Of a stretch of 64,000 nucleotides of DNA, positions 36,044 to 49,849 are shown piece by piece; the stretch's first letter is position 1; each line of letters begins with the position of its first letter. Position numbers and translations under genes: made by a program. The notes beneath the pieces were generated by a model. The model saw only the letters and a list, made by a program, of their open reading frames with translations, was not told the DNA's origin and did not search any database. Source of the DNA: Mastigias papua (Eukaryota > Cnidaria > Scyphozoa > Rhizostomeae > Mastigiidae); assembly GCA_964019165.1 (NCBI GenBank), contig OZ025268.1, positions 14,964,359 to 15,028,358 of the forward strand. The letters run 5' to 3'.

Positions 36044-38648
36044 CCAGCCCCCTTTTCCGATGGTTCCTACCCTCGTTCTATATGAGCCTCTTTCCTGTAC
36101 GGCCGTTTGATATAATTACTGATCGCCATTATGACCTCTCGAGATTTTCACTGTTCATAATTTTCTATGTTTGCTCTACATCACCCGAACTAGAAATCTG
36201 TTGGTAGTTGTTAAACCCGAGCTAATTATCAAAGTGTTAAAATATGTGTGGATTGAATGGTTGACGTAGAGGCTTTGCTTCTGGAAACCATATGGTTACT
36301 GGCATGCGATTAGGCAAATATACCCTTAAGCCACAGGCTGACGATTTGGACAGTTATAGTTGTATGTATGAGTGGACAGGAATTTTCCGATTTGGAATAT
36401 CAGTGAGCAGCTTCGTCTCCAAGGAGGCTGGAGTACGGAGGCGATCGAGGGCAGAGCTCCTCATGCCCTTGAAGAGCTGGATCAGACTGGGGGGGGGGGC
36501 AAAAGTTCCTTTTTAAGCTTTGTGATAAGCAGAAAGAAAGGCCAAAATGAGAGAAGAGTAATCACAGCCACACCCTATGATTCCCTACGTAAATGCAGGT
36601 CTCTGATAAAGAACGCTTATTATTATTATGTACAGTGATTTGACAAGGGTGTTTTCTTTACCAGTATTCACTGGAGAATAATTTTGCTTATTTCTTTTTC
36701 TAAAGGCCTAACTAAAAACTTGGGTATCGTCAGGAGATACCATGCTTAACTTTCATTATACATCTAACCATTCAAATATATTGCAATCACACATTTCTCA
36801 CTAAACGAAGCCATTTGGCCTCCCTGTATTCTCATTTTCCGAACATTTGTTACGTCTATTTGCAGACAGTTGTAGCTTATAGCTGTTTCTGCATACTTAT
36901 AGTTGCATTAGTACCCCACATTCCTGCTGTATCCATAGTACTGTTCTTACTGTCCTCCCCCCTTTTGTTGATAATTTATGTTCACTCACATGTCTATGGT
37001 TTTCGTGTGTGCGGAAAATTGTACCAAAGAAGAAAGGAATTTCTATATCACTTATAGTTACAGAATTTTAAGAAAGTGTTTTCGAGAAACTTTTTTTCTT
37101 TGCAAAATACAGCTCTTTACTGGTCTTGTTATTTCAACCAAAATATGTTGGTTGGGGCATGCAACTTTCTCCAAAGTGATCTTTTCACGACGATTAACTT
37201 TAAGCCAGTTAATTGGGGCGAGAGGAAAAGCTGAGTAGACGTAAAACCCTTAACGATGGCATTACAGACCGCAAAAGCTTTTTAAATTACTTAAGCCGTA
37301 TATATAATTTTCTTGCTTGAGAAAAGGACAAAACAGCCTTCCTATAGCTTTAGTCGGTAAAAATGATATTGTATTGTTGGTTTAGTTATATTGAATCCAA
37401 TTGAATGATGATAATGTAAATCCTTCCTAGGTGCCAGCCAAACTAGCCTTCAGATCTGCTCATATGATTCTAGTCTGAGACAGACAAGGCATGGGGTTCT
37501 AGCCACATTTTTCTTGTCTGTGGCCTTTGTTATTTTTGATTTCCTAATTAACCTACTTTTATTTACTATCCCAAACCAAGATAAAAATTAGGTCAGTTGG
37601 GTTTGAACTTTCTTTCTTTCAAACTCTCGTTGTCATTGTTTTGAATCATAACGGGATGCATCTTCTTAAAAATCACAGAAATTATAATTGTTCTTATGAG
37701 CTCATGTAGGCCGCTGCAAGGAAGAGTTTGTGCTAGAAGAATGGACGGAAGTAGCTTAGACAGTGGTGTTATAGTATCATAAGTATAGGAATTCACATTT
37801 CTTTGTTATGAGCCGTTGGTTAGTATCAATTTCTGCTCCCACAGAATTTATAAGGATCGTTTAAAAAGCATATAGCGGAAAAATCATCATTTTGACCCCC
37901 CATCCCCCTATATAACGACTTGACACACTAGAATTGATACCCCCTCCTTGGTATGTAACATTCTGACATAAAACTCTCCCTCCACAACACCATCCCCATA
38001 TTTTTAGAAAGAACATATTCTATAGGAACATTGAAGTAAGTAAGTCTCAAAATCGTTGAAATTTCTGAATGATTAGAAATAATGCTCAATTAAAGCTCCT
38101 TAAGGTCTTAAACTCTTTCTTCGTTTGAATATTTTAGCTCAAAGATTGTGGTCCTACGTAGCAGAAGTAATTTGACACCCCACCCCATATATTTTTCATT
38201 ACAGTTTGTCACAAATTTGGCACATACCCACCCATCCCTCTACTGTTACGTACTTTTTTTTAATGAACCTTAATACTAAATGCGAATGTTCATGATATCA
38301 GTAGTTTTGTATCAGTTTTGAATGTTAGCGTAGTGAACTATCTGTAGGTTCCAAGTAGGACATATAGCAATTACTTACCACAAATTTGTGGTACGCAAGG
38401 GTGCACATTAACACAGCATGTAGATGCTGTAGGGGTGCCTGCCTGCTCCTTTTTTGCAGCTGCAGTACTGCCGTATTTCTTGAGGGGGAAATTAAGATTC
38501 ACTAGGTGTTATTCACATTTACTTACCTTGTGAACTTTTACTTATGTACTATTGGTCGTTTTTGGATAAAGTAGCTAAATTACAGTAGGCCTAAGCTAGC
38601 TGTAGGTTAGCTACTTTTTCACCGTATAGTAGCCTACTTTAAATAAAG

Positions 38649-38720
38649 TAATGATGACGATGGTGATGATGATGATGGTGGTGATGATGGTGATGATGAT
38701 GATGGTGATGATGGTGGTTG

Positions 38721-38757
<37 letters not shown>
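38649..38757. repeat. (GAT)n trinucleotide repeat
   Basis: A tract of GATGATGATG with GGTGAT interruptions, about 110 bp, in intron 1. Confidence 0.97.
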
Positions 38758-38758
<1 letters not shown>

Positions 38759-39181
38759 ACACTATAGTGACTTACATCTATGTCAAAGTCGGTGAGAATG
38801 AATCAAATAATCACTCTGTTTTCATTTTTCGTTTGAAGTTTTTCAGCTATGTCTCAATTCAGCGGAACTGACATTGACATTGGATTTCATGTAGAACTTC
38901 ACATCCTCCATCGAATTTCGCATTCATTCTAAGCTATTTGACTTGGATGCAAAGTAAATCCGGCCTTATTTAATTCAATATCATTCACCTCGATTCCAAG
39001 ACTTCCGACGGTCTTTGCAGTAGATGTATCTCACCGCAACAAAGCACATGGGATTGTGTATAACTGATAGCAGAGCATTTTGCTATCTTCTGGTTGTGCG
39101 TCAGATGTTGAATTGGATGGTAGCATTATTATATCCAAGCTGTTATACTTTCTAACTGAATTTTAGTCAGGCATGTGTTCA

Positions 39182-39411
39182 TTAAATGCTCATTATCATA
39201 ATAAATAGTAGGAAGATATTCCAGAAATCATTTGACAATATTGTTTTTCTAAATTGATGGATGATATCAAAATGTTCCTTACTTTCTTCAACCTTAGAGA
39301 TTTGGGTTGCCTCTTCTGAATAAATGTTAATGGTAAATTGAGCATTATCTTCAGACTTTGTGGGATTCCATCTATTGAAAGTGGAAGTCGGATACGTTGC
39401 TTCCATTTCAA
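39182..39411 (-). other. Open frame with protein-like composition, unrecognised
   Basis: A 74-codon - strand frame reads EATYPTSTFNRWNPTKSED and further acidic/basic sequence to a hydrophobic end and a stop. A second frame is open over the same DNA. No domain or convincing splice site was found. It may be a remnant. Confidence 0.2.
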
Positions 39412-41520
39412 GCTCTCTTTATAAGCAACAATTCCGACCTGCGCGGAGCAGCTATAATTTAATATGATAATATGTTATCGACTTTGTATAGAGATTTTCA
39501 TGGATTTGAAAAAGGACATTGTCAGTACTTGTGGCTTGTGCGCTAACATTTTCTTAACCCATCTTGGATTAAACTGCAATCCATTAGTGCTTAGTTTTCG
39601 TCCTAGTTTAAGTATCATTATGTCACTTCAGTCGATATAGTTTTCTATACTAAATGCGTAGAGACCTTTTATTGCCATAGCTGAAAAGCTCCGCAGAAGA
39701 ATGAGTCATCGAGCACAAAACCTTTAAGCCTTGTTACAAATTCACCTCGGTTTACGATGCTCTTTGAAGTGAGTACGCACTGGAGACACTCTGGGATGCA
39801 CTTTTTCGTATGGGGTATATTTCTTTGGATCCGATGTGATGGAGACTTCCTCCATGGCCCGGTTGTTCTCATAAAGTGTTCAGATTTGTTTACCTTGTTT
39901 GTGAAAACTGTTGGGTCTCAGCAGAGACGCTGGACCAATAGTAGGACAAAGCGACCAACGTAAACAAAAAGGCACAGAAGAATAACGGTTTTTCAAATTT
40001 CATCGATATAGACCATACATTACAATACTTTATCAAACCTAACTATCAAAGTTAGTTATAATATGCTAGCTTAGTTACAATGGACAAAAAAATCAACAAG
40101 TGAAAAACCCAGTTTGATTCCTTAATGCCTCTATGTATTGTAGAATATTATGTGGAGCAAGCAATTTAGAAATGAAACTTACTTATATTCTTCAATATAG
40201 GAATCAACCATACTACGGAATTTTCAAAGTTTTACTCAACTACTTCGATAAATAAATCAACACGGACAGGCAACCACTTACTACACAACACGTACGACGA
40301 TGCCTCATTCGGGGTGTTGGTGGACTTATGACTGATAGCACACTGGCTTTGCACTCCGGAACGCTGATTACATTTTCGTTTCATTTTTACATGTCTATAC
40401 AGGGTACAAATTCAGATTAATTGTTTTGCAATTACAAAACAAAATAAATAATTTAGAAGAAAGGTGATGCGCTGCTAAGCCATAAACTACTCTACTACGC
40501 CACATTTACTGCACAAAGTGTTTCTTTTTAATTCAACCCATGCTAACCCATGTGATCATGGACTACTTAGCATCGTGTGCTCGATATCAGAGACTTAAAT
40601 TTATGTATGGAATCATAGAGATTTTGCCCTTTGCTTCTGTTTATACAAAACTTGAAAAAGGGGCTTTTCCCCCCTTTGTCTCTATACTTCAAGAACATGA
40701 GGCTTGGTGCCCTTCCGTCGTCCCCGTTCTTCGGTATCACTTGTTTTCAAATATTCCCAGTTTTTGTCCTTGACCAGTGTACACCAACTGTTTGACCATT
40801 GTGAACCTCCTTGACCAGTATGGGCCCACTTTCCCTTTTGTCAAGTAAGGGCTAGATGGCGAGAACCTACGATTGATCTCCCTTGGGATTGTCCATCTGA
40901 GAACCTGAACGCCATTTAGACGCTAGGTAAGAAAATATGAAAAAAATAATAATATGCTACTTGCAACAAATAATCCTGATGGTAGAAAGTGAAACGGAGG
41001 TTAGAACTTCCAAGATAGACATATTATTCCTGTATAAATGCCAAAGGCGTATTTTGTGATACGCTGGTATAGTTTGTTATAATGCGTTAAACGGGTTTCG
41101 TGCTTGCTTGGCAGCTTCAAGACAAATCGATAATTTCTTGGAATTTCTAGTACGTATTGCATGCTATTTGCAGAAACATTGACTCGAACAGTTGAGCATT
41201 TACGTTTATCAATGCGTGGACGATTTTAGAATTAAAGTATTTGATGACAGTCGGAGAAGGTGTCGCCAGTTTATTTTGAGATGTATTTACACCTGTTTGC
41301 CTTCCTTTATTTTGCTTGTTTGACCCACTTAAACAACATGAACTTCAAAAATTTTCCCATGATTTACCGGTTAAAATCGTAATGTAAAGTCAATAGAGAA
41401 CTTTCCTGTTTGAAGAGGGGTGCCCTAGTAAGGCAGATTATATCTACTGCACACCATGTAAAGGAAAGAATTCTCTTTGGTGTAACTAGCTTCAAAACTG
41501 CATATCCTGGGTGATTGACA

Positions 41521-41749
41521 TTGGGGTCATTCACACACACTACGTACGGACAAAAGGGGAGGCACTTGGGCAAAAATTTTGCGCATGCGTACAAGAGAGA
41601 ATCCTGAGGACATGCAAGTAAGCAATGCTAAGTTTATCCACTCAAAACATGTTCTAGCTGCCAACAATGGGGAGAGCTCCCCACAAGGAGAAGGAAGGGG
41701 TCAAATTTTCGAGAATCCTTGCGTACGTATAACGTGAATGACCCCAAAT
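41521..41749. mobile_element. Inverted-repeat element TTGGGGTCATTCAC
   Basis: TTGGGGTCATTCAC, then TACGTACGGA, at the left is mirrored at the right by CTTGCGTACGTATAACGTGA followed by ATGACCCCAA. About 229 bp, without coding sequence. A non-autonomous DNA transposon of unknown group. Confidence 0.75.
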
Positions 41750-41855
41750 AAATTTCCCAACCTTTTAAGGGACGTGGACGGCAATGGTCTCTTGAATTTG
41801 CTGTTTTGGAAGTCAGGACTGCTGCATGATATAAATGAGATTCAACAAATTATCT

Positions 41856-42175
41856 TGGCGGTTCAATAATTACGCCACGCTTTAGGGGTAGGTGGTTCTA
41901 CACGTTTTTTGTGATCTCCATGACAGTAAATTATGGGGTGAGTGGGTACTGTATTCAAATCGGTTGTTCAAATCGGTATCAAATTTTTTAATGAGGAGTT
42001 TTGTGTAATTAAGAAAATCCAACACTCAGCACACGTCATAAATGAAGCAGGTTGTCGGACGAAACCTTGTTTATAGCTTTTATTTATTGCTTTCTCATCT
42101 TACATTGTAATGTGGATGGTGCTTTAGTCCTCAGAAAAGGAAATTTTTCTGTAGCGTAATTATTTAACAATCCCT
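41856..42175. mobile_element. Family F inverted-repeat element, copy 2
   Basis: The left end GGTTCAATAATTACGCCACGC and right end GCGTAATTATTTAACAATCC form an inverted repeat. The inner GTGGTTCTAC and GACAGTAAATTATGGGGTGA match family F copy 1 at 30813-31324. Confidence 0.7.
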
Positions 42176-43501
42176 AAGCAGAATATCCTGGACTGTCGTC
42201 AATATGGCATTTGTTAGCAAACAAGTTCCTAAGCTGGAGAGCCTCGCGTTTTAGTGCAGAGTTCAGAATGGACACCCTTTACTGCTAGAAACTTCACATA
42301 ATCCGATGTGAAATTTATATGAGACTCAACCGATCTCTAGTTTCAATACAAAAAATCTCTATGGATCCTGGAAATCCTTGCATTCTAGTCCGGTTGTTCT
42401 AAAACTCCAAGAAAGATTAGGCAATCAACAGAATATCTGTAAAATATAGAAACATTGATTTAAGATATGTTTTCGAGACAATACGTCTGGAAAACTGTCT
42501 TGTTCTAGAGGAATGATTTAAGGTATTAGATTAGACATGGGACCAAGGTTATTACTGTTGCGCAAGTTGCTACTCTTAAAGCAGAAAGAGCATATCAAGT
42601 TTTACTGCTTGACTTTCCGGTGAGCCAAAAAGTTGAGGACGTTTGATGATCTTATTGGTTGTTCTGGCGCCTAAGAGCAGACCAGTCATCATGGGGCCAG
42701 TGCACCATTGCGCTCATTTACAAGTTAACCTTCAAGAGGTGGCGCTCATTCAAAGGGGATGCTCATTTTAAACATCAGCAAATAAATTAACTGTATACCG
42801 ACTAGATTCAACGACTTCATTCAGCACAGCTGTGAGCTACACTATTGTACACTAAAGGACTATGACCATAGCGACTTGCAATGTCGACTTTTTAGCGACT
42901 ATTGATAATATATGTAGTACACATTACACAAAACAAACAGAGTGATAGCGAGATGCAGTTGTACTATAGGGTAACAACATGAAGAAATAACACACCATAG
43001 AAAATGCACTAAGTGTAGAACAACACATCATGAAGGAGCAACGAGATGAAATACTGTGCAGCAATAGAGATAATAGGGATGGTGCAAAATCATTGCAAAC
43101 AGAATGGACGCTCATTTTACAAAGCATTTGTCTGAGGAGGCGCTCATTTGATGGAGACGGTACCTAAGGGGTGGCGCTTTTTTGATGGGTGTTCTTTCGA
43201 GGAAATACGGTATGGACACTTCCACAGCCTCAACGCCTTGACAAAGTGTCCTCCATCGAACAAAAACATCCCTTGAATAAGTGACCCTCCTTTGACTCCA
43301 CTTTAAGTATAGGTACTACTTGAATACGCCCCTTCTTGAATAAGCACCTTCACATTCACCACGGACGAAGGAATTGGTAAAGTCGTTTTAGTATATTTTT
43401 AATTTCCAATATTTGTGCATCGAGCACATTTGCAGACTCATATCCTGTTGCTCATCCTTTATAGATAAGCAAATTTTTTTTTGAAGTTGCTATTTGAGAC
43501 A

Positions 43502-43891
43502 TCACGCCAGTTTTTCATTTGCTGTGAAGGCGCTGTACCAGGTCCACTCATCCAGCTTGTCTTTATCTTTTCTCAGAAGAATATTCAAGACAAACATTGT
43601 CTTTTGTTCTATTTTGATAGTTCCATTGGAGAATATATGTCTAAAAACAAGCTGATTGTACTCTTCAGTATCGGCTATTTCTTCCTCTACTCCCAATAGA
43701 GTCTCTTGTTCGTTCAAAGCAGTATTGCAGTATACTTTAGTTGCTCGCTTCCTTCTTGAATAGGCACTCCCTTGACTAAATACTTGACCTAAGAGGTAAA
43801 TTTTTACCCAATGTTCCTGGTGTATATTGAAGGAGATACTGTACACACTTTTTGTTATAAATATATGGCCTATACGAGTACTAATGCTCAA
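43502..43891 (-). pseudogene. Possible retroelement gag-like remnant
   Basis: A 129-codon - strand frame contains GVEEEIADTEEYNQLVFRHI, an acidic segment vaguely reminiscent of the N-terminal part of BEL/Pao gag proteins, followed by LRKDKDKLDEWTWYSA and a stop. Its start overlaps family A copy 2, so the initiator is not meaningful. The assignment is a weak guess. It could equally be an unrelated remnant. Confidence 0.25.
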
Positions 43892-44004
43892 AATCGCTAA
43901 AGTTTATGAATAATTTAAGAATAGTCTTAGGCTCAGAACGAAAATTTTTAAAGAGTATTGAGGCTCAGTAAAAAATTGGAGATTCCTATAAAAGTTAAGC
44001 ATGC
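43842..44004 (+). mobile_element. Family A inverted-repeat element, copy 2
   Basis: It begins TACACACTTTTTGTTATAA and continues TATACGAGTACTAATGCTCA, then AATAATTTAAGAATAGTCTT, matching copies at 17.94 and 63.8 kb. The right border is approximate. Confidence 0.65.
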
Positions 44005-44380
44005 TTTAGGCAATATAAGAAGTATATTGAAAGTTGGTAGTTGTGCTGTTAGATACCTCACCCAGGATGCTGCATCCATATTGCTGGCAAATTTGCATTT
44101 AACCCTCTTCCCGTAAGCATCCTTTGTGACAAATTAAGGCCTTTTGGCTATTCTCATTTCACATTACTGATGTGGATTGGTTTTGTTCCATATGTTCATT
44201 TGAGTAGAATATAGATGGCTTTTGGCCAGCACTTTGCACTAGCACATCTGTACTTTTTTCCATGCGTTTGCTTGATATGCAGGCCCGTAGCCAAGGGGAC
44301 CCTAGGAGGCAGCCATTCTTAGAACTCCAAAATTTGACCAGATGCGTAGTATTTGGTAGTCTAACTGTTTGTTCCTGCAA

Positions 44381-44703
44381 TACGCGTTTTTGTATAAGAA
44401 ACAGGTGTATAGGAAACATGGGGCTCAAATCAGGCAACAATTAAGAAACATTAAAGAAACACAGGCAGGCTGAGAAATCTATTTCTACGAGAAAACTTTT
44501 GTCAAACTGGAAACAACATACAAAATCATCCGTCTTTCATCAGCCTTTATTGCTATATTTCTCGTCTCTCAGTTGTCCTTCTTGTAGTAGGAAATTTCAA
44601 GAATTTTAAGAAACACTTCAGAAACATTAAAGGCTTGATTTAACAAAATATTAAGAAATATCAAGGCTGAAGGGCAAAAGTCTTTTGTTATAAAAAAACC
44701 GTA
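44381..44703 (-). mobile_element. Family C inverted-repeat element, copy 3
   Basis: It starts TACGCGTTTTTGTATAAGAA and ends TTGTTATAAAAAAACCGTAG. It is the reverse complement of copy 1 (12771-13119) over its full length. Confidence 0.7.
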
Positions 44704-45921
44704 GTAGGACATTTACTTAATTGTTGACAATCATTTTTTATATCCCTCAGTTTTAACCCTTTTGATTTAACCGCGAAGAAAGTGTTACGTAATGTATATA
44801 ACTTATAAGGAACACAAGCAACATCCTTGTAAGGAGCAGACCAGTACTGTAGAGTTCTACTCACAGTGTTTCTACTTGGTTCGGAAACACGTGCGGTTCC
44901 ACAGAGTCCACATATTTGTTCCTTGTCTGTCTAACATTCCATGGCTCTGACACTTTTTCAAGTTGTGTGTGATTTATGTGGTTGCTTTTGCGATGGCTTT
45001 TTATTTTGTGTAAAGTGGCTAGACACTAGACTGCTTCCAAAGGACCACCAAAGTCAATAATTGCTTTGGTACTTCAAGCTGAGAATTTTTAAGGCGAAAG
45101 TTGTCTTATTTTTTCATTTGAAGTTTGGTGCGTTGTCGTCGAGAGCTACCAGTGGTCTCGCGAATACGAATAAAACAGACCCTGTTAGGTTTTAAACTTG
45201 CTATCTCAATCATCCTCAAGTTTTTACAAGTGCTGAGGTTATGTTGCATATGCATATGTAGCATTACTATTACGGTACATCTATCTCAGCCAGGGATATG
45301 CCGACTGGAGGCGTGGGCATCACCCCACCATTAATGTCTTATGAATTTCTAGGAAAGTCGGTCATGCAGCAGATAATTTAGCGTAGATTGGGAAGTCTTG
45401 CCAAACTTCAACCTGTAGTAATTCATTTATTCTGCCAGCCATGGTTCATCATTGCCAACTCTCTGTTTGTGATACTGCAAATACCTTGCCTTTAATAGCA
45501 GCTGCCATCTTTCTTTCTTTGTGTTCTGGCATTAAAGCTGGTCAAGCATGAAATAGTTGGTCAAGTTTTTTGACTACCCCCTCCCCTAAGAGCAAAATTG
45601 TCTGACCATACCTCTCATCTCAAACTTTTTGATGGATTTTTCTGATTTTCAAGGTTAGTTACACTGTCAGATAGGTCAACATGCTAAACAGTATATCGTT
45701 TAGCCTGCTGGACTAAGTGCCAGCCGCTGTATTTCATTTCTTTTTCCGATTTTGTCATTGACAGTTTATTTACAAAAAGGTCGCATTTCGAATGGTCCTG
45801 GAAGCTCTTGTACTCAATATGTATTCTCTATTTCATTGCTAAGCAGTTTTGCTATACCAAGCGTTTTTATCTCTGCATGAAACAACGTCCCTTATATAGC
45901 ATCTTTATCTTCAGTAGCTGC

Positions 45922-46150
45922 ACGTTTGTTTGTTATAAGAAAGCTTCTTCGCCCAATACTGAAACGTTATTACCTTTCTGATGATTTCAGCACTCAAACT
46001 TTCTTAAGATTTTCTTAGCAAGAATGATTGGATTGGCGTAATGTTACAGTGTTACACAGACATATAGGCAACACTATACAAACGTACCAGTGTAATACAT
46101 ATGTTACCGCAAGAAATCTATACAAATTAAGTAATAGTAAAGATCGTATT
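45922..46150 (+). mobile_element. Family E inverted-repeat element, copy 3
   Basis: GCACGTTTGTTTGTTATAAG at the start, then CGCCCAATACTGAAACG, AACTTTCTTAAGATTTTCTT and GTTACAGTGTTACAC. It matches the complement of copies at 49850-50012 and 20440-20590. The right border is uncertain. Confidence 0.55.
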
Positions 46151-46206
46151 GCGTGAATATTGGAAATGTAAAGGTATATAACTTCAGTGGTTATCAACGT
46201 GACTTA

Positions 46207-46489
46207 GGGAGCGGTCATTATTTATGGTCGGGGTGGGGACTGAAGAGAAAGTATTATGTGGCGTCAAACAAATTTTACCCCACCATTTGCTTAAGTCAAA
46301 TTTTCTTTACCCCACCGAAGGAAAACAGTAAAACAAGGCTGCATTTATGCTTAAATATTGTATGTGTTTTTACACTACCCCTGTGTTCAAAAATTATTCT
46401 GCTACCCCACCTAACACTACTTATTTTCTCAGTTACCCCACCATGTTCTCTTCAGTCCCCACCCTGGTCACATGTAATGGCCGCTCCCT
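46207..46489. mobile_element. Inverted-repeat element with internal TACCCCACC repeats
   Basis: GGGAGCGGTCATTATTTATG followed by GTCGGGGTGGGGACTGAAGAG is mirrored at the right by CTCTTCAGTCCCCACCCTGG, TCACATGTAATG and GCCGCTCCC, an inverted repeat of about 40 bp. The 283-bp element contains five short TACCCCACC-like units. The 137-codon frame across it is a by-product. Confidence 0.8.
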
Positions 46490-47439
46490 TATCAGCTTTC
46501 TTAGGCCTCAAAATTCGAGTACTGAACTTTCATAACTTTTTTGAGATATCCGGTACTACTTCTTAAAAGGCCTTTTCTTTTAAAAGAAAACGTGCACTTT
46601 TTCTATCCCAACCTACATACGTCAACTTGAAATAGTAAATGAGGCCATCTCTACCTGTTGCACGGTAGTGGACACAAGGGGGATGGTCGAGGGTCTCTTT
46701 ACCTAACTAAAATTTTTATGGTGTAGCTTCTAAAGTGTTCCTCAATGCATCGTCGCAGGATTTCGAAGCCTGGTTGCCCCTCTCTCAATAAATTCAGCTT
46801 ACATTTCATTCTCGCTCGTTTTGTTTGCAAGAGATTTGCAATTCTATGTTAACAGTTCTAATACTGTCTTCATTCGTGAAATTTTGCTCTGCTCTAACAA
46901 ATTTCGCTGGAAAATTGTGAATCCTGAGAAAATAACACTGACTATATCAACCGAGCGGCGATCGAAGAATTTTTGCCATATGCAAAAAGTCATTTAAAAG
47001 GATGAACCATTCAAGTGTTAGAATCTATTAACATATTCCACAGAGGCTTTTCCTTGTCATTGTCGATTGAGAATTGCAAGATAAATATAGTGTTGTTATT
47101 ACTGTCGAGTACCGAATAATCATCTACTATCGTCTACCCCCCCCCGCCGATTGCTAATTTTTGAAATTTTTTCCAACCCTCCACACTTACTCCAACCCCC
47201 ATTTATTAATCTTGAGGACTTTTTCTGTGAAATTCTGTTTTTCCCAGGACCTTTTTTCAATTACTCAAGAAATTCATTGAGTAACCGCTGACACTACAAA
47301 TATAATTTCCTTTACCTCGCTTTTTATTGACAATTCATGATTAGCTAATCTTCCTAAGTTGTTCTTCGCAGTATCCATGTTGTCTATTTTCCAACGCTCC
47401 CATTTGTTCCAACCCCTCAGTTATTACTTTTCAGAGCAT

Positions 47440-47522
47440 TTTTCCAAACCCCAATTATTCCAAACCCCCCTTCTATTCCAATTATTCCAAACCCCCCTTT
47501 CCAAACCCCAATTATTCTATTC
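47440..47522. repeat. Imperfect tandem repeat CCAAACCCCAATTATT
   Basis: Four to five degenerate units of about 16 bp in tandem, with looser relatives upstream to 47150. No function is apparent. Confidence 0.75.
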
Positions 47523-48164
47523 GCCACTCAAAAGTATTTCTTTCGAAATTAAATGAATGCTTGACTATAGAACAATCGAACCGTCTGCAATAAAATCTTA
47601 GCAATGTCGCAATTCATTAGCAACTGAGTTCCCAGCAAGCTTCTTCTTCTAAATTATCCATTATCGGCAGCAGTTTACCCTTGCCCACATTTTTTCAAGT
47701 CCTGATAATTTGCCTTTGCTACCCCTTCTCAACGGTACTGGAGATAATAAATCGTGCCGTATTTTCTGTAGCTTCACATTCGCCCTGCAGAAGGGCACAT
47801 CTAACAAAAGCAATTAGGAGATCCTCTTCATTGAAATACTATGAAAGCAATAGTTTATTTGTAAACCTCTGCAGAGCCATTGATTTTGATTTTTCAAACT
47901 TAAAAGTGATGGTTCAAGTTCTTATCACTGCTCGTTCACTAAATCGTATTGCTGTGTATTAGATGTGTTACATATAGTTGTTTCTTGTTAATTTTAGCTT
48001 TTGGGGCTAGCCATATCATTTCATGCTTTGCAGAATTTCTTTCCCGAGAATAAGGTAAAATATATAAAGACCTAGCTGTAAAACTGTAAAAGCTGCGTTT
48101 AACAGATGGCAAAAACAGACCTTTGTATATTATTTCTATAATTTTTCGTCGACTGCATTTATTT

Positions 48165-48245
48165 TGTTTGTGCTTTCTGTTTTGTTTTGTTTGTTTTGTT
48201 TTGTTTATTTCTGTTTTGTTTTATTTTGTTTTGTTTATTGCTTTC
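48165..48245. repeat. TTTTG-rich simple repeat
   Basis: Repeated TTTTGTTTTGTTT units, about 80 bp. Confidence 0.9.
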
Positions 48246-49849
48246 TGCTCTCCCAACTCTTACTCATAGCTATTGTTACTGCTAAAACTTTTAGTTGGGT
48301 GATGTTTTACTTGTTACGACACTCATTGGTACCAGTGTTAAGACTGAGCCAAATATGATAATTGTCAAAACAGGAATTTCAGTATAAGAACTCCGTGTAT
48401 GTGTATTTTCTGTTTGGAGAGGGGGCATTTGGGTCATCCATACGTTATGAATATATGGGTATTTCTCTTTGGCATTTCAAAACCCTTTGGGAGATGAAGT
48501 GTATATAGGAGACGCTCATGGTGTTATGCCATAGACTTACTGCTACCACAATCACATCTGATGCGATTAAGGTGGATATGATATCTACTGTCGTCCTCAT
48601 CAAGACGTATTTGCTTTCTTTAGCAGCCGTGCTTTTCAATTTAGGCAGTATGATAAGGAAATACCATGAAGCAATTTATCTTAGTGTTACAGTATTGGAC
48701 AAAAGCCGAGCTCAATAACAAGTGCATCGTCAGTATATTGACTGATAGCACAACTTCATTTCGGAAAAGTACGACTGACCTCAAATGATTCATTATTATT
48801 TTACAGTTTGATCTCACTTGGTTTCCTTAGAATAAGCCCTTCTTGTGGGCCATACACGGACATTTTCTTAGATTTCTTTATATCATTACCTTTTGATTGG
48901 GTGCTTGGCAGTATTCTTGACTGTGAGATATTATCTATCAATAGTAATCTTCTTGCATTCAAGTCAATGATGTAAATCGCCTCTACCATCTCTCAGGGGT
49001 GGCCAGTACTTTAAAGAACGATTGCCCAATATTCCGGACAATGTTTGTTTAAATGTCTGTTATGTACCAATTTAGTATGTCATGAAATGAAAATATTATT
49101 TCTCAGTTATCTCTCACTTATTCTGATGACAGATTAATCTCTTGCTTACCACCTTTCACTGACTCGCCCCGGTAACTCACTAGATTGATGGTGGTAAATC
49201 TTCGATAACGTACTGGCATGATTTTAATAATCACAAATCATCTTAAGTCAACTCTCATATCTCCTTAAATCGTAAAGATCAGGGAGCTTTCCGACTCCTG
49301 ATTCTAAGGTTAATTGAGATCTTTTCCGTGGCCCAGTTCAGATACTTCAGAATACGTAATCACAAATATCCCAATACCTTTCCGCAGCCATTCTGAAGGG
49401 TAGAATTTGCAAACTTGTCTTCTGTGTAGGACACAACCGTTGTGGTCCCTAAAAGACGAAGTTATCAAGCCCCGATGAATAAACTCATGGTGTCTGGGGA
49501 CCGCATCAAGTTGTTTTAATTAGCCCTACAAAAGACATGATTGCTTTTCATAGGAGAATGCAATGCAATGCAACTGAATTATTCTTGATGTCTTTTATTT
49601 GTTACATTCAAAATCTTATGTTATGTTCTTAAAAATGAACAGCACTAGATTGACTGATTGAAATTTAGTGTTTAAAACTAGAAGATGCATATTAACATGG
49701 CCAAGACTGCGATTAAACAATCGGGGAAATGTTTGAGGAAAGCGGAAATCCGATTTAAGGTCGGTTAAGGAATTTTGACAAATGATAGCCTCCCTTTGAG
49801 GAAATTAAGATCTTGACTATACAAGCACTATCAATGTATTTCAATGTTT

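Noticed and set aside
36292..36638. Overlapping + strand frames with Gly/Glu-rich sequence
   Set aside because: They are interrupted by a poly-G run and show no domain or consistent splice sites.
38649..38757. CRISPR-like array
   Set aside because: It is a simple GAT trinucleotide repeat in an animal genome, with no spacers.
46153..46566. A 137-codon + strand frame
   Set aside because: It spans an inverted-repeat element with tandem TACCCCACC units and has no domain.
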